Positions 23,838 to 31,966 are shown, numbered from the stretch's first letter. The stretch: 52,124 nt of DNA from a bacterium (GCA_024694145.1 JAILKD010000048.1:1-52124); one strand, 5' to 3'. Notes: generated by a model not told the origin, from the letters alone. Program-made: numbers and translations.

Positions 23838-24635
23838 TTATCCGAAATATTTTTCTAGTAATTTTGCATACTCGCCATTTGCTTTAATAGTTTTAATGAA
23901 TTCATTTAAAGAATTAACTAATTCTGTATTACCTTTCTTTACAGCAATTGCGTATTCTTCTTCTGTAAGTGCAGAATCTAAAATTGATAATGTAGTTGAA
24001 TAGTTTTTAGATACAATATTTTTAGCTGGAGCTTCATCAAGAATTACAGCATCAATTTTTCCATCATTTAAATCTTTGATTGCTAAACCACCATTATCAT
24101 ATGGATTACATTTAGCATCTTTAATTCCATCGAATTCCCAGTCAGCATCTCCTTCAACATAGAATTGACCAGTAGTTGCTCTTTGAACACCAATCTTCTT
24201 TCCTTCTAGTTGAGATAGGATATAAGTAATCTTTTCATCATTAGTCATTGTTTCTGTTGCTGTTTTAATTTCGTTAGCAGTAGTAGTACTTAAAACAACA
24301 ACTTGATTTGATGAATAATATCCATCAGAAAATGATAAAGTCTTTTCTCTTTTTTCATTTTTTGTGATACCAGCGATTGCAATATCAATTTTTCCAGTTG
24401 ATGCACTTGTTAAAGCAGCATCAAAGTCCATATCTTTAATTTCAATTTTCTTTCCTACTGATTCACCATATTTCTTGATTAAGTCCATATCAAAACCAGT
24501 AATATTTCCATCTTCCTTATATTCGAATGGTGGGAAAGCAGCGTTAGTTCCAATAACTAACTTGTTTGATTTTCCGCAAGCAACTAAGCTTAATGAAGCA
24601 GCGCCTGTTAATAAAGCAGTTAATAATTTTTTCAT
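23838..24635 (-). CDS. Amino acid ABC transporter substrate-binding lipoprotein (family 3)
   Basis: A 265-residue lipoprotein. Signal peptide 1-19 has lipobox LVA-C20. The mature part is a family 3 solute-binding protein: LVIGTNAAFPPFEYKEDGNI, FDMDLIKKYGE, ALTSASTGKIDIAIAGIT and KIDAVILDEAPA. The substrate is a polar amino acid; the exact one cannot be read from the sequence. AAGGAG precedes the ATG. It is the first gene of the operon and is controlled by the tandem attenuator leader at 24636-24865. Confidence 0.92.
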   Translation of the reverse strand: MKKLLTALLTGAASLSLVACGKSNKLVIGTNAAFPPFEYKEDGNITGFDMDLIKKYGESVGKKIEIKDMDFDAALTSASTGKIDIAIAGITKNEKREKTLSFSDGYYSSNQVVVLSTTTANEIKTATETMTNDEKITYILSQLEGKKIGVQRATTGQFYVEGDADWEFDGIKDAKCNPYDNGGLAIKDLNDGKIDAVILDEAPAKNIVSKNYSTTLSILDSALTEEEYAIAVKKGNTELVNSLNEFIKTIKANGEYAKLLEKYFG

Positions 24636-24670
24636 TTTTTATATCTCCTTATTTATATAAATTTATTTAA

Positions 24671-24698
24671 CTAAAAGAAAAGAGCCATCAAGGCTCTT
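24671..24698 (-). terminator. Leader terminator of copy 2
   Basis: On the minus strand AAGAGCC pairs with GGCTCTT around TTGAT, then TTCTTTTAG. The 5' arm plus loop (GCCTTGA) is exactly complementary to the upstream strand TCAAGGC at 24755-24761. Confidence 0.88.
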
Positions 24699-24761
24699 AT
24701 TTAACAATATACTCATACACCATATGATGGTGTAATCTTTGCTAATATCAAGATGCCTTGA
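24671..24761 (-). promoter_or_regulatory. Tandem leader element, copy 2 (candidate riboswitch or antitermination site)
   Basis: On the minus strand, in order: TCAAGGC (24755-24761), which can pair either with CTTGA (24748-24752) or with the terminator; then the 45-nt conserved core (24701-24745); then the terminator. Core: P1 TTAGCAA:TTGTTAA; internal loop AGAT opposite TGAGTATA; P2 TACACCA:TGGTGTA capped by TCATA. AAAGATT, CACC, ATGAGTATATT and AATAA are shared with copy 1. The class is not recognised. Confidence 0.75.
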
Positions 24762-24787
24762 AAAAGAAAAAACCACACCAAGTGGTT
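24762..24787 (-). terminator. Leader terminator of copy 1
   Basis: On the minus strand AACCAC pairs with GTGGTT around TTGGT, then TTTTCTTTTT. CACTTGG in the 5' arm and loop is exactly complementary to CCAAGTG at 24842-24848. Confidence 0.88.
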
Positions 24788-24862
24788 CATTATTGTAAAA
24801 TATACTCATGCATTAATTCTAGGTGCAATCTTTACAAAACTCACTTGGACTTTTCTCAAGTT
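24762..24862 (-). promoter_or_regulatory. Tandem leader element, copy 1 (candidate riboswitch or antitermination site)
   Basis: On the minus strand, in order: ACTTG (24858-24862); CCAAGTG (24842-24848), which can pair with ACTTG or with the terminator; the 45-nt core (24793-24837); then the terminator. Core: P1 TTGTAAA:TTTACAA; internal loop GAT opposite TGAGTATAT; a short P2 TGCA:TGCA with an 11-nt loop. P1 differs from copy 2 at several paired positions while pairing is kept. Confidence 0.75.
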
Positions 24863-24870
24863 ATGCCCTT

Positions 24871-24899
24871 ATTTTAATACCTTTATATAATAAAGTCAA
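24871..24899 (-). promoter_or_regulatory. Promoter of the amino acid transporter operon
   Basis: On the minus strand TTGACT (24894-24899), 17-bp spacer, TAAAAT (24871-24876). Transcription should start near 24865, immediately before copy 1, so the leader consists almost wholly of the two elements. The 24636-24993 interval holds no gene. Confidence 0.8.
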
Positions 24900-24944
24900 C
24901 ATATTTTTATATTTTTATATAAAATAACGTTTTCACTTTTGGTT

Positions 24945-24972
24945 TTGAAATTAATAACATATTTGTTATAAT
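24945..24972 (+). promoter_or_regulatory. Promoter of the 24994 gene
   Basis: TTGAAA (24945-24950), 16-bp spacer, TATAAT (24967-24972); divergent from the transporter promoter. Confidence 0.7.
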
Positions 24973-24993
24973 GGTAATAGTAGAGGTGATTTT

Positions 24994-25578
24994 ATGGCCA
25001 TCGTTGACGATATTACTAAAACTTTAGAAAAGTTTTATAAAACATGCAAGTATGAAAAATTCGCTTTTAAGTATCAAAATTATATGTCTAATAAGAAACT
25101 TAATGATGATACAAAGAATTATTTAAGAATACTACATACTAACTTTTTATTTTTAATTGATGAAAAAGCAGCATTTAGAGAATATGAAAGAATTTTTAGA
25201 CCAACAGTTGATAAGTACTTACAAGCTTATTATTTTTTAGAGGTATTAATGCTTACAAAGAAAAAGGAATTTGATGAAGCAAGTAAAAGACTTAAATTTT
25301 ATAAAGATCATAAATCATTATCAAAAGAAGATGCTTATTCGCTTGAGCTATTTAACGATATCTATAGTGATAAAGAAATAAAAGACATTGAAAAGAAGTT
25401 TCCATTAAATAATAGGATCCTTTATCAAAATGTCTTTAATGCAAGATTACTTATGGATTATTATGCCTTAAAGGGCGACAAGAAATGTGAAGATTACGCC
25501 ATTTTCATTGTTAAGCAGAAAACTGATTTTACTGATAGCGTTAATAGAGCAAAAGAGATTATTGATATTTTTAAATAA
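24994..25578 (+). CDS. Helical protein of unknown function
   Basis: A 194-residue soluble protein, nearly all helix, rich in Lys, Tyr and Phe, with a spacing that suggests TPR-like helix pairs (YLQAYYFLEVLMLTKKKEFD is one). No signal peptide, membrane segment or catalytic motif. The ATG at 24994 follows GAGGTGA. It is monocistronic, with its own promoter and a bidirectional terminator. I do not recognise the family. Confidence 0.75.
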   Translation: MAIVDDITKTLEKFYKTCKYEKFAFKYQNYMSNKKLNDDTKNYLRILHTNFLFLIDEKAAFREYERIFRPTVDKYLQAYYFLEVLMLTKKKEFDEASKRLKFYKDHKSLSKEDAYSLELFNDIYSDKEIKDIEKKFPLNNRILYQNVFNARLLMDYYALKGDKKCEDYAIFIVKQKTDFTDSVNRAKEIIDIFK

Positions 25579-25579
25579 T

Positions 25580-25604
25580 AAAAAAGGGCTCATAGCCCTT
25601 TTAT
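25580..25604. terminator. Bidirectional terminator
   Basis: AAAGGGCT (25583-25590) pairs with AGCCCTTT (25594-25601) around CAT, with A/T runs on both sides. It serves the converging 24994 gene and the LRR gene. Confidence 0.88.
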
Positions 25605-27220
25605 TATTTTGTTGTGAATTTAACTCCGTCAAATGCTTTCTTTTCAAATACTTTTTCGCCATTAGCAATACCACTAATGTTAAGTTTTTTGATTTTTTTA
25701 CATCCAGCGAAAGCACCTAATTGTACGCTAATTAAGTTTTCATTATTATAGAATTTAATATCTCTTAGTTTAGAGCATCCCTTAAATGCTTCCTCACAAA
25801 TAGTAGTGATTCCACAGTTTGAGAAATCAATTGTTTGTAGGTTAACAGCATTTCTAAATGCTTCTTTATCTATTGAAATTAATATTGAACAATCTGTAAA
25901 TGATAGTGATTGTAAGTTTTCCATATCAGCAAATGCTAATGATTCAATTGTTCCTACATTTGCAGGGAACTTAATTGATTTAGCAAGTTGGCATCCTTGG
26001 AAAGCACTTTTTGAAATTACATTAACATTATCTGGTAAGATAATTTGTTGAGCACTTATACAATTTTGGAAAGCGGCTTGTTCAATGTATGCAAGATTGA
26101 TACAATTTCTTAAATCAATAGTAATTAAACTACCACATTCATTAAATGCCCAGCTTGAAATAGTTTCAATTGTATCTGGAAGTTTAACTGTTTTTAAAAC
26201 AGGACATTGACCGAAGCCCCAAATTTCAATTGATTTAACGCTTGTATTACTTAAATCAACAGCTTCTAATGCTTTGCATCCTCTAAATGCGTTCTTACCA
26301 ATTACTTGTAACTTAGGTAGATTACCAAAATTACAATCAATTAAGTTTACACAATCCTTAAATGCGTTGTTTTCAATATATTGTAATCTTTCACAATTAT
26401 CAAAGCTTATATATTGTAATCTCTTGAATTTTGCGAATGCTGAATCATTAATAGAAGTAATGTTTTTACAATTAGAGAAGTCTAATCTTAAAACCATTTC
26501 TAATTCAGTAAATGATGTTTTATCGATATCGCCAATCTTATCACAATTTGCAAGTATTACACTTTCAAGTTGTGGACAGCTCTTAAAGATTTGTGAATCA
26601 AACTCTTTTAATTTAATATTACTTAAATCTATTTCAGTTAAGCCTGTATTCATAAATGCTGATTGACCAATTGTATTAAGCGAATTTGGGAAAATAACTG
26701 ATCTAAGCCCTTTACAACCAGCAAATACTTTTTCACCAATTGATTCTAAAGATGTACAACTAGATAAATCAATAGTAGTAACATTACGGCAACCAGAGAA
26801 AGCCCTAGCTCCTATTTCAGTTAGATTTTTACATGCTGATAAATCAATTGTTTCTAATACTAAGTTATTAGCAAAAGCACCTTCTTCGATAACTTTTACA
26901 GTTGATGGAAGAACAACTGATGTAAGAACATGTTCATCTTTTGCTCCATCAAATCTAAATGCTTCAACTCCGATAACTTCTACACCTTCAGGAATGGTTA
27001 CACTCTTTGTCTTACCATTGTAACTGATAAGTTTGTTATCCTCTATTTCAAAAGTGTTATCCATTGCATTTCCGCCTGTAGCAACAAAGGTTCTATAGGC
27101 TTGGATTGCATCATTTGTATTAAATGTTGACTTACAAAATGGACATTCACTTAGCATTTTGTTTGTTTCAACTTTGATGATATTGCCACAATTTGGGCAC
27201 TTTGAATTTACGACTGCCAT
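25604..27220 (-). CDS. Cytoplasmic leucine-rich-repeat protein (LRR_5/BspA type) with N-terminal zinc ribbon
   Basis: A 538-residue protein. The N terminus is a zinc ribbon (CPNCGNIIKVETNKMLSECP plus FC). It is followed by about 18 BspA-type repeats with the pattern LxxIxxxAFxxCxxLxxIxLPxxV, for example IGENVFAGCKGL-like units and SAFQGCQLAKSIKFP. BspA proteins are usually secreted; here there is no signal peptide, anchor or membrane segment, so it should stay in the cytoplasm. This suggests a scaffold or regulatory role (inference). GGGG-type ribosome binding site; own promoter. Confidence 0.8.
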   Translation of the reverse strand: MAVVNSKCPNCGNIIKVETNKMLSECPFCKSTFNTNDAIQAYRTFVATGGNAMDNTFEIEDNKLISYNGKTKSVTIPEGVEVIGVEAFRFDGAKDEHVLTSVVLPSTVKVIEEGAFANNLVLETIDLSACKNLTEIGARAFSGCRNVTTIDLSSCTSLESIGEKVFAGCKGLRSVIFPNSLNTIGQSAFMNTGLTEIDLSNIKLKEFDSQIFKSCPQLESVILANCDKIGDIDKTSFTELEMVLRLDFSNCKNITSINDSAFAKFKRLQYISFDNCERLQYIENNAFKDCVNLIDCNFGNLPKLQVIGKNAFRGCKALEAVDLSNTSVKSIEIWGFGQCPVLKTVKLPDTIETISSWAFNECGSLITIDLRNCINLAYIEQAAFQNCISAQQIILPDNVNVISKSAFQGCQLAKSIKFPANVGTIESLAFADMENLQSLSFTDCSILISIDKEAFRNAVNLQTIDFSNCGITTICEEAFKGCSKLRDIKFYNNENLISVQLGAFAGCKKIKKLNISGIANGEKVFEKKAFDGVKFTTK

Positions 27221-27250
27221 ACTATAAATGACCCCTTTCCACTAAACTCA

Positions 27251-27279
27251 ATTTTAACATATATACAGTTTTAATTCAA
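27251..27279 (-). promoter_or_regulatory. Promoter of the LRR gene
   Basis: On the minus strand TTGAAT (27274-27279), 17-bp spacer, TAAAAT (27251-27256). Confidence 0.7.
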
Positions 27280-27295
27280 GTTGTTAATATTAATA

Positions 27296-27324
27296 TTAAA
27301 GAAAACCGGGAAATTAATCCCGGC
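27296..27324 (-). terminator. Terminator of the GH94 gene
   Basis: On the minus strand CCGGGA pairs with TCCCGG around TTAATT, followed by TTTTCTTT. Confidence 0.85.
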
Positions 27325-27327
27325 TTA

Positions 27328-29709
27328 CTACATTTCAATTGTAATTGTATTTTCTTTAGCTAGCATTTCATCAGTAATTAGTAAACCACTAATCTTTTTA
27401 CCATTGATAGTAATAGATGTTACGCCATGTTCCTTCTTATTTGGATTTAATACTGTTACATCAAGTTTCTTACCTCTATAATTCTTAACAAATGAGTATT
27501 TATCCCAATTTGAAGGAATTGATGGATTAATAATTAATCCTTTTGTTGTAGGCATAATTCCTAGAATACCTTCAACTGTACCAACCATTACTGTTGAAGC
27601 AGTACCTGTTAACCAGTGTACATGACATCTACCAGCAAATGGTGAATCCTTACCTTCAACGAATTGACCATAAACATATGGCTCCATCATACGCTTTTCA
27701 GCAGTATCGTTATAAGTTGCTGGACAAGCTTCAGCCCAGTATTTAAATGCTTGATTACCTCTACCTAATTTAGCTTCAGCAAGTATTAACCAACCTTGAG
27801 GTTGAGAGAAGATACCAGCATTTTCTTTAACACAGTTATTATAAGTAATCATTAATGCTCCATCAAAATAATGCTTGTTATAAGGTTTATACATTAACAT
27901 TGCTCCATAAGGAGTGTTAAGTTCTCTATCAACTGAATCCATAGCTTTAATGGCTTTTTCACCTTTTGCATAACCTGAGATTACACCCCAAGATTGAGGG
28001 TTAAGCCACATGTTAGCTTCAGGATCTTTCTTAGCACCAATAACTGTGCCATTTTCTAAGTATCCTCTAATGAATCTATCTTCATCATAGCACTTATCTA
28101 AGATAGCTTCTAGTTTTGCTTTTTCATTAGCTAGGAATGATAAGTATTCTTTATCATTCTTTAACTCTGCATATTCAGTCATAATGTTATATGCATAATA
28201 TAATTGGAAGGCAACGAATGTTGATTCACCTTTCTTACCTAAACGTAAGCAGTCATTCCAGTCTGCATGAAGTCCTGCAGGCATACCATGATTACCTAAG
28301 TTATTTAGTGAGAATGTAATTGCACGCTTTAAGTGATCGTAAACTGTTCCTTTTTCATTATTATTAGCATATAAAATTTCTTCATCTAAGAATTTTAAGT
28401 CTCCGCTTTCAGCAATGTATTTATAAACTGTAGGGAATAACCATAAAGCATCATCAGCTCTATATGATGGATGTCCTGTTTCTTTTACATATTCAGGATC
28501 ATCTGGTGTATTCTCTAAGCCTGGTTTGTGAGTATATTTAACAAGTGGTAGACCAGCACCATTAGTTACTTGTGCACTTAACATAAACTTGATTTGATCT
28601 TTTGCCATTTCAGGAGCTAAATGAATTATACCTTGAATGTCTTGTACTGTATCTCTATATCCAAAACCATTACGTAAACCACAGTATTGGAAAGAAGCAG
28701 CTCTACTCCAAGTAAATGTAATAAAACAGTTGTATGAGTTCCATACATTTACCATGTTGTTGAATCTTTCATCTGGTGTGTATACTTGGAAGTTATTTAA
28801 TTTAGAATGCCAGTAGTTTTTAAGTTCATTTAATTCTTTTTCGCAAGTTTTACTATCTTCATATTTCTTTATGATTTCTTTAGCAACACTTGTTTTATTT
28901 TGGCCTAATACATAAGTTAAAACTTTTTCTTCTCCAGCCTTTAGTTCAATAAATGATTCTAAAGCTCCACAAGAGTTTAAGTTATAGTTTAAATCATTAC
29001 ATAAATCATTTTCAACACCAATTGGATTACTATAATTTCTATAGTTACCAATAAATGTTTCTCTATTGCCACAGTACTTGTCTACTTTAGCACCTGCAAG
29101 TCCGAAAAATCTCGCCTTTTCAGGATTATCATGACCTGTACGAATAGTTTCTTCAATCATATTATCATAGAACTTAGTAGAAGTAATGAATAATGAATAT
29201 TGAAGATTTACTTGGTCTTGTTCATAGTTAGCTTCATTAGTAAATTCAACAAAACCAGTAATTGCTAATTTCTTTGTATCTTTATTATTGTTTTTAATTT
29301 TAAATTGCCATACTTCATATTCAGCATTTAGTGGTACATAATATAATGCTTCACCTAAGATGTTATTATATTTAGATGAGATAATTGTATAAGCTGTACC
29401 ATGAATACAACGTGAATCAAATTTAGATAAATCTTTTACAGTTGGTGCCCAAGAGTTTGACCAATACTCTTTAGTATCTAAATCCTTTATATAGATATAT
29501 CTACCAGGTTGATCATTAGAATAGCTATTAAATCTATATCTAATTAGTCTTCCGTTTGCTCCTGATTTAACAAAACTATATCCTGTAGCATTATTAGAAA
29601 TGATTGCTCCATACGCAGGACTACCTAGATAATTTGCCCATGGACTAGGTGTAGCAGGATTAGTTATAACATATTCCTTGTTTAATTCATCAAAAAATCC
29701 ATATTTCAT
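27328..29709 (-). CDS. GH94 glycoside phosphorylase (cellobiose/chitobiose phosphorylase-like)
   Basis: Splits a beta-linked disaccharide with phosphate to a sugar 1-phosphate plus a free sugar, in the cytoplasm. The 793 residues cover the whole GH94 fold: the start MKYGFFDELNKEYVIT and TPSPWANYLGSPAYGAIISN for the N-terminal beta-sandwich; GYRDTVQDIQG and the catalytic acid in ADWNDCL (D486) in the helical barrel; EPYVYGQFVEGKDSPFAGR and HWLTGTAS for the phosphate site. Cellobiose, chitobiose or another disaccharide cannot be told apart here. No sugar transporter lies next to it. The start is 29709, after GGAGG. Confidence 0.88.
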   Translation of the reverse strand: MKYGFFDELNKEYVITNPATPSPWANYLGSPAYGAIISNNATGYSFVKSGANGRLIRYRFNSYSNDQPGRYIYIKDLDTKEYWSNSWAPTVKDLSKFDSRCIHGTAYTIISSKYNNILGEALYYVPLNAEYEVWQFKIKNNNKDTKKLAITGFVEFTNEANYEQDQVNLQYSLFITSTKFYDNMIEETIRTGHDNPEKARFFGLAGAKVDKYCGNRETFIGNYRNYSNPIGVENDLCNDLNYNLNSCGALESFIELKAGEEKVLTYVLGQNKTSVAKEIIKKYEDSKTCEKELNELKNYWHSKLNNFQVYTPDERFNNMVNVWNSYNCFITFTWSRAASFQYCGLRNGFGYRDTVQDIQGIIHLAPEMAKDQIKFMLSAQVTNGAGLPLVKYTHKPGLENTPDDPEYVKETGHPSYRADDALWLFPTVYKYIAESGDLKFLDEEILYANNNEKGTVYDHLKRAITFSLNNLGNHGMPAGLHADWNDCLRLGKKGESTFVAFQLYYAYNIMTEYAELKNDKEYLSFLANEKAKLEAILDKCYDEDRFIRGYLENGTVIGAKKDPEANMWLNPQSWGVISGYAKGEKAIKAMDSVDRELNTPYGAMLMYKPYNKHYFDGALMITYNNCVKENAGIFSQPQGWLILAEAKLGRGNQAFKYWAEACPATYNDTAEKRMMEPYVYGQFVEGKDSPFAGRCHVHWLTGTASTVMVGTVEGILGIMPTTKGLIINPSIPSNWDKYSFVKNYRGKKLDVTVLNPNKKEHGVTSITINGKKISGLLITDEMLAKENTITIEM

Positions 29710-29733
29710 ATTAAAAACCTCCAATTCATTTAA

Positions 29734-29762
29734 AGTATATCATTATTAAAATAATAATGCAA
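29734..29762 (-). promoter_or_regulatory. GH94 promoter with inverted repeat in the spacer
   Basis: On the minus strand TTGCAT (29757-29762), 17-bp spacer, TATACT (29734-29739). The spacer is a perfect inverted repeat, CATTATT-AAAAT-AATAATG (29741-29759), a possible operator. Confidence 0.7.
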
Positions 29763-29776
29763 AGAAATAAAAGACA

Positions 29777-29805
29777 TTTACATTAATTAATTAAAGTTTT
29801 ATAAT
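29777..29805 (+). promoter_or_regulatory. Promoter of the 29826 gene
   Basis: TTTACA (29777-29782), 17-bp spacer, TATAAT (29800-29805). It is back to back with the GH94 promoter, the -35 boxes being 14 bp apart. Confidence 0.75.
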
Positions 29806-29825
29806 ATTTCTAGGTGATTTATTAT

Positions 29826-30125
29826 ATGGCAAGCAAAAAAGAGTTAAGAAAAATGACACAATCTGAAAAGGCAATTATTAATGCAAGAGGTGAAGCCCTT
29901 ATCACAATGGGGGTTATTGTAATTGCTGTTTCAATGCTTATGGCAGTTATATGCATAGCTTACGGAAGGGCAAAAGAATCGTTTGGATTTTTAATGTTTA
30001 CATTTGCATATTTAGCTGGTGCAGCCCTTTTTTCATATAAGTATCAAAAGACTAAAGGATTCTTAATTTTTGGCATACTAGGATGCCTTATAACTATAGG
30101 TGCATTAATTATTTATCTAATCTAA
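29826..30125 (+). CDS. Small three-helix membrane protein
   Basis: A 99-residue protein with a basic N terminus (SKKELRKMTQSEKAI) and three hydrophobic segments (about 30-50, 57-73 and 80-98). No family recognised. The ATG at 29826 follows AGGTGA by 8 nt. It is monocistronic, between its own promoter and a strong terminator. Confidence 0.7.
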   Translation: MASKKELRKMTQSEKAIINARGEALITMGVIVIAVSMLMAVICIAYGRAKESFGFLMFTFAYLAGAALFSYKYQKTKGFLIFGILGCLITIGALIIYLI

Positions 30126-30126
30126 T

Positions 30127-30153
30127 AAACGGCTTAACTAGCCGTTTTTTTGT
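30127..30153 (+). terminator. Terminator of the 29826 gene
   Basis: AAACGGCT (30127-30134) pairs with AGCCGTTT (30140-30147), then a T run. Confidence 0.9.
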
Positions 30154-30206
30154 TTATTGTTTTGTTTTAATTTATTATCAATTTTTAAGCAAAGAAAAGA
30201 AAAAAG

Positions 30207-30235
30207 TTGCATTTATTTTAATTATAATTTATAAT
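30207..30235 (+). promoter_or_regulatory. Promoter of the GLUG lipoprotein gene
   Basis: TTGCAT (30207-30212), 17-bp spacer, TATAAT (30230-30235). Confidence 0.7.
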
Positions 30236-30267
30236 TAATATGTGTATTATTTTAAGGAGTGAAGCAA

Positions 30268-31962
30268 ATGAAAAAAATAATAGTATTTTTTATGACACTC
30301 GTGCTTATCTTTACAGTTGCTGGCTGCGGTAAAAAGCCAAAAGCTAAGATTGAAAATGAAGATATAAGAAGATCATCATATAAGTTCGAATTATCTGTTG
30401 ATGAGAACGACAATATCACTAAAGGTAGTGTTCTTGTCAATTTCTATAAACTTTCAAAAAAGGATGAAGTGCTTGTTTCAACAAAAACTTTAACAACATT
30501 TAGTGAAACAGTATCAGTTACTGGTTTAGAAAGTGATACTGAATACCGTTGTGATGTTTTATGTACATATAACAAAAAATCACATATCATTTATTCATGG
30601 GTTGTTAAAACTAAGAAAAACGGTACAGAATTTGATCCTATACTTATTGAAAATGCAAATGAATTTGTTGATTATCTTACAAAGGATTATTCAGAAGATG
30701 CTTATTATGAATTAGCTAATGATATTGATTTTAGCGAATATTCTAATAAGAATGAAGAAGGTGTTGAAATTCCATTTGAAGGTATTTCACAAACTTCATC
30801 ACAAGCATTTGCTGGAACAATCAAAGGTAATGATAAAACAATTAAAAACATTAACATTTCATCAAGTGCATCATACAATGGTTTATTTGGTTATTTCAAA
30901 GGTACATTAGAAGATGTTAAATTTGATAATGTAAATGTAAATGTAAAAAGAGATAGTTCAACAACAACTTATTCTGGATTAGTTTGTGGATATGCTTATC
31001 AAGCTAAATTCATCAATGTTGAAATTAGTAATTCTACTTTAACAGTTGATGCTAAAACTCAATATACTGGTGGATTAGTTGGTTACTCATTCGCATCAAA
31101 TATTTTAAATGCTAAAAACACTAATCTAAAACTTGAATCAAAGAGTGGTACAACATCATATGTTGGTGGTTTGACTTCATGGATTCAACAAAACTCAAGT
31201 GATAAATATGGTAAGATAATTGATGCAACAGTTAGTGGAACAGTTAACATTAGTTCAACTGAAAAATTATATTATGGTGGATTAGTTGGATTGTTAAAAT
31301 CTGGTGCAACTGTTGAAAAGGCAGTAGTAAACGTTGATGCAACAATTAATACAACTGGTGCAACTGATGCAGCTGGTTTAATTGGTAATGCAAAAATGGC
31401 TGATTATAAAGTATCTGATAGAATCAAAAATGTCGTAGCAAAAGGAAAAATCACATATAAATCAATTAAAGAAACAGATGTTATTGAAAACTCAAGTGAT
31501 GTAGCAATTGCTGGTTTAATTGCTTCAGCAACAGCAGTTAAATTAAGCGGTGCATATAGCGAAATGGAACTTGACATTGAAGCTAAAATCGCATCTGATA
31601 AAGGCCTATATTCAAGCTTAGCATTTGGTAGAGGATTTGAATATCATACAGAATTATCTAATGCTATTGTTAATGGAAAAATAAATGCCATTACAACTGA
31701 TTCTGCAGCTGATGCAGTTATTAGTGTTCATGGATATGATGGATCAGTTTATAACTTATCAGGTGATGAAAAACCATTATCAACTATTGATAGCGAAACA
31801 GTTAATTATGTTTGTGTTAATATAAATCAAAATGGTAGCGAAAACGTTTGGCCAAATCCAATTTCGATTGCTGATGCTAAAACAGCAGCTAAATGGGATT
31901 TAGTAATTTGGAATGTCACAGTTGATGAGACAAATAATAAAATTGATGTAGTCTTTTCTTAA
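30268..31962 (+). CDS. Surface lipoprotein with GLUG-type beta-helix repeats
   Basis: A 564-residue lipoprotein. The signal peptide has lipobox VAG-C20. Residues about 30-110 look like a fibronectin III-type domain (YKFELSVDENDNI to TEYRCDVLCTYN). The rest contains repeated GLUG-like units: NGLFGYFKGTLEDVKFDNV, SGLVCGYAYQAKFINVEI, TGGLVGYSFASN and GGLVGLLKSGATVEKA. GLUG repeats form a right-handed beta-helix in surface adhesins and proteases. No catalytic site is seen. The ATG at 30268 lies 8 nt after AAGGAG. It is probably a cell-surface binding protein. Confidence 0.75.
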   Translation: MKKIIVFFMTLVLIFTVAGCGKKPKAKIENEDIRRSSYKFELSVDENDNITKGSVLVNFYKLSKKDEVLVSTKTLTTFSETVSVTGLESDTEYRCDVLCTYNKKSHIIYSWVVKTKKNGTEFDPILIENANEFVDYLTKDYSEDAYYELANDIDFSEYSNKNEEGVEIPFEGISQTSSQAFAGTIKGNDKTIKNINISSSASYNGLFGYFKGTLEDVKFDNVNVNVKRDSSTTTYSGLVCGYAYQAKFINVEISNSTLTVDAKTQYTGGLVGYSFASNILNAKNTNLKLESKSGTTSYVGGLTSWIQQNSSDKYGKIIDATVSGTVNISSTEKLYYGGLVGLLKSGATVEKAVVNVDATINTTGATDAAGLIGNAKMADYKVSDRIKNVVAKGKITYKSIKETDVIENSSDVAIAGLIASATAVKLSGAYSEMELDIEAKIASDKGLYSSLAFGRGFEYHTELSNAIVNGKINAITTDSAADAVISVHGYDGSVYNLSGDEKPLSTIDSETVNYVCVNINQNGSENVWPNPISIADAKTAAKWDLVIWNVTVDETNNKIDVVFS

Positions 31963-31966
31963 AATA

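Noticed and set aside
24636-24865. T-box or lysine riboswitch identity for the tandem leader
   Set aside because: No T-box sequence is present, and the lysine aptamer is far larger with five helices. Only the loop E-like strands are similar.
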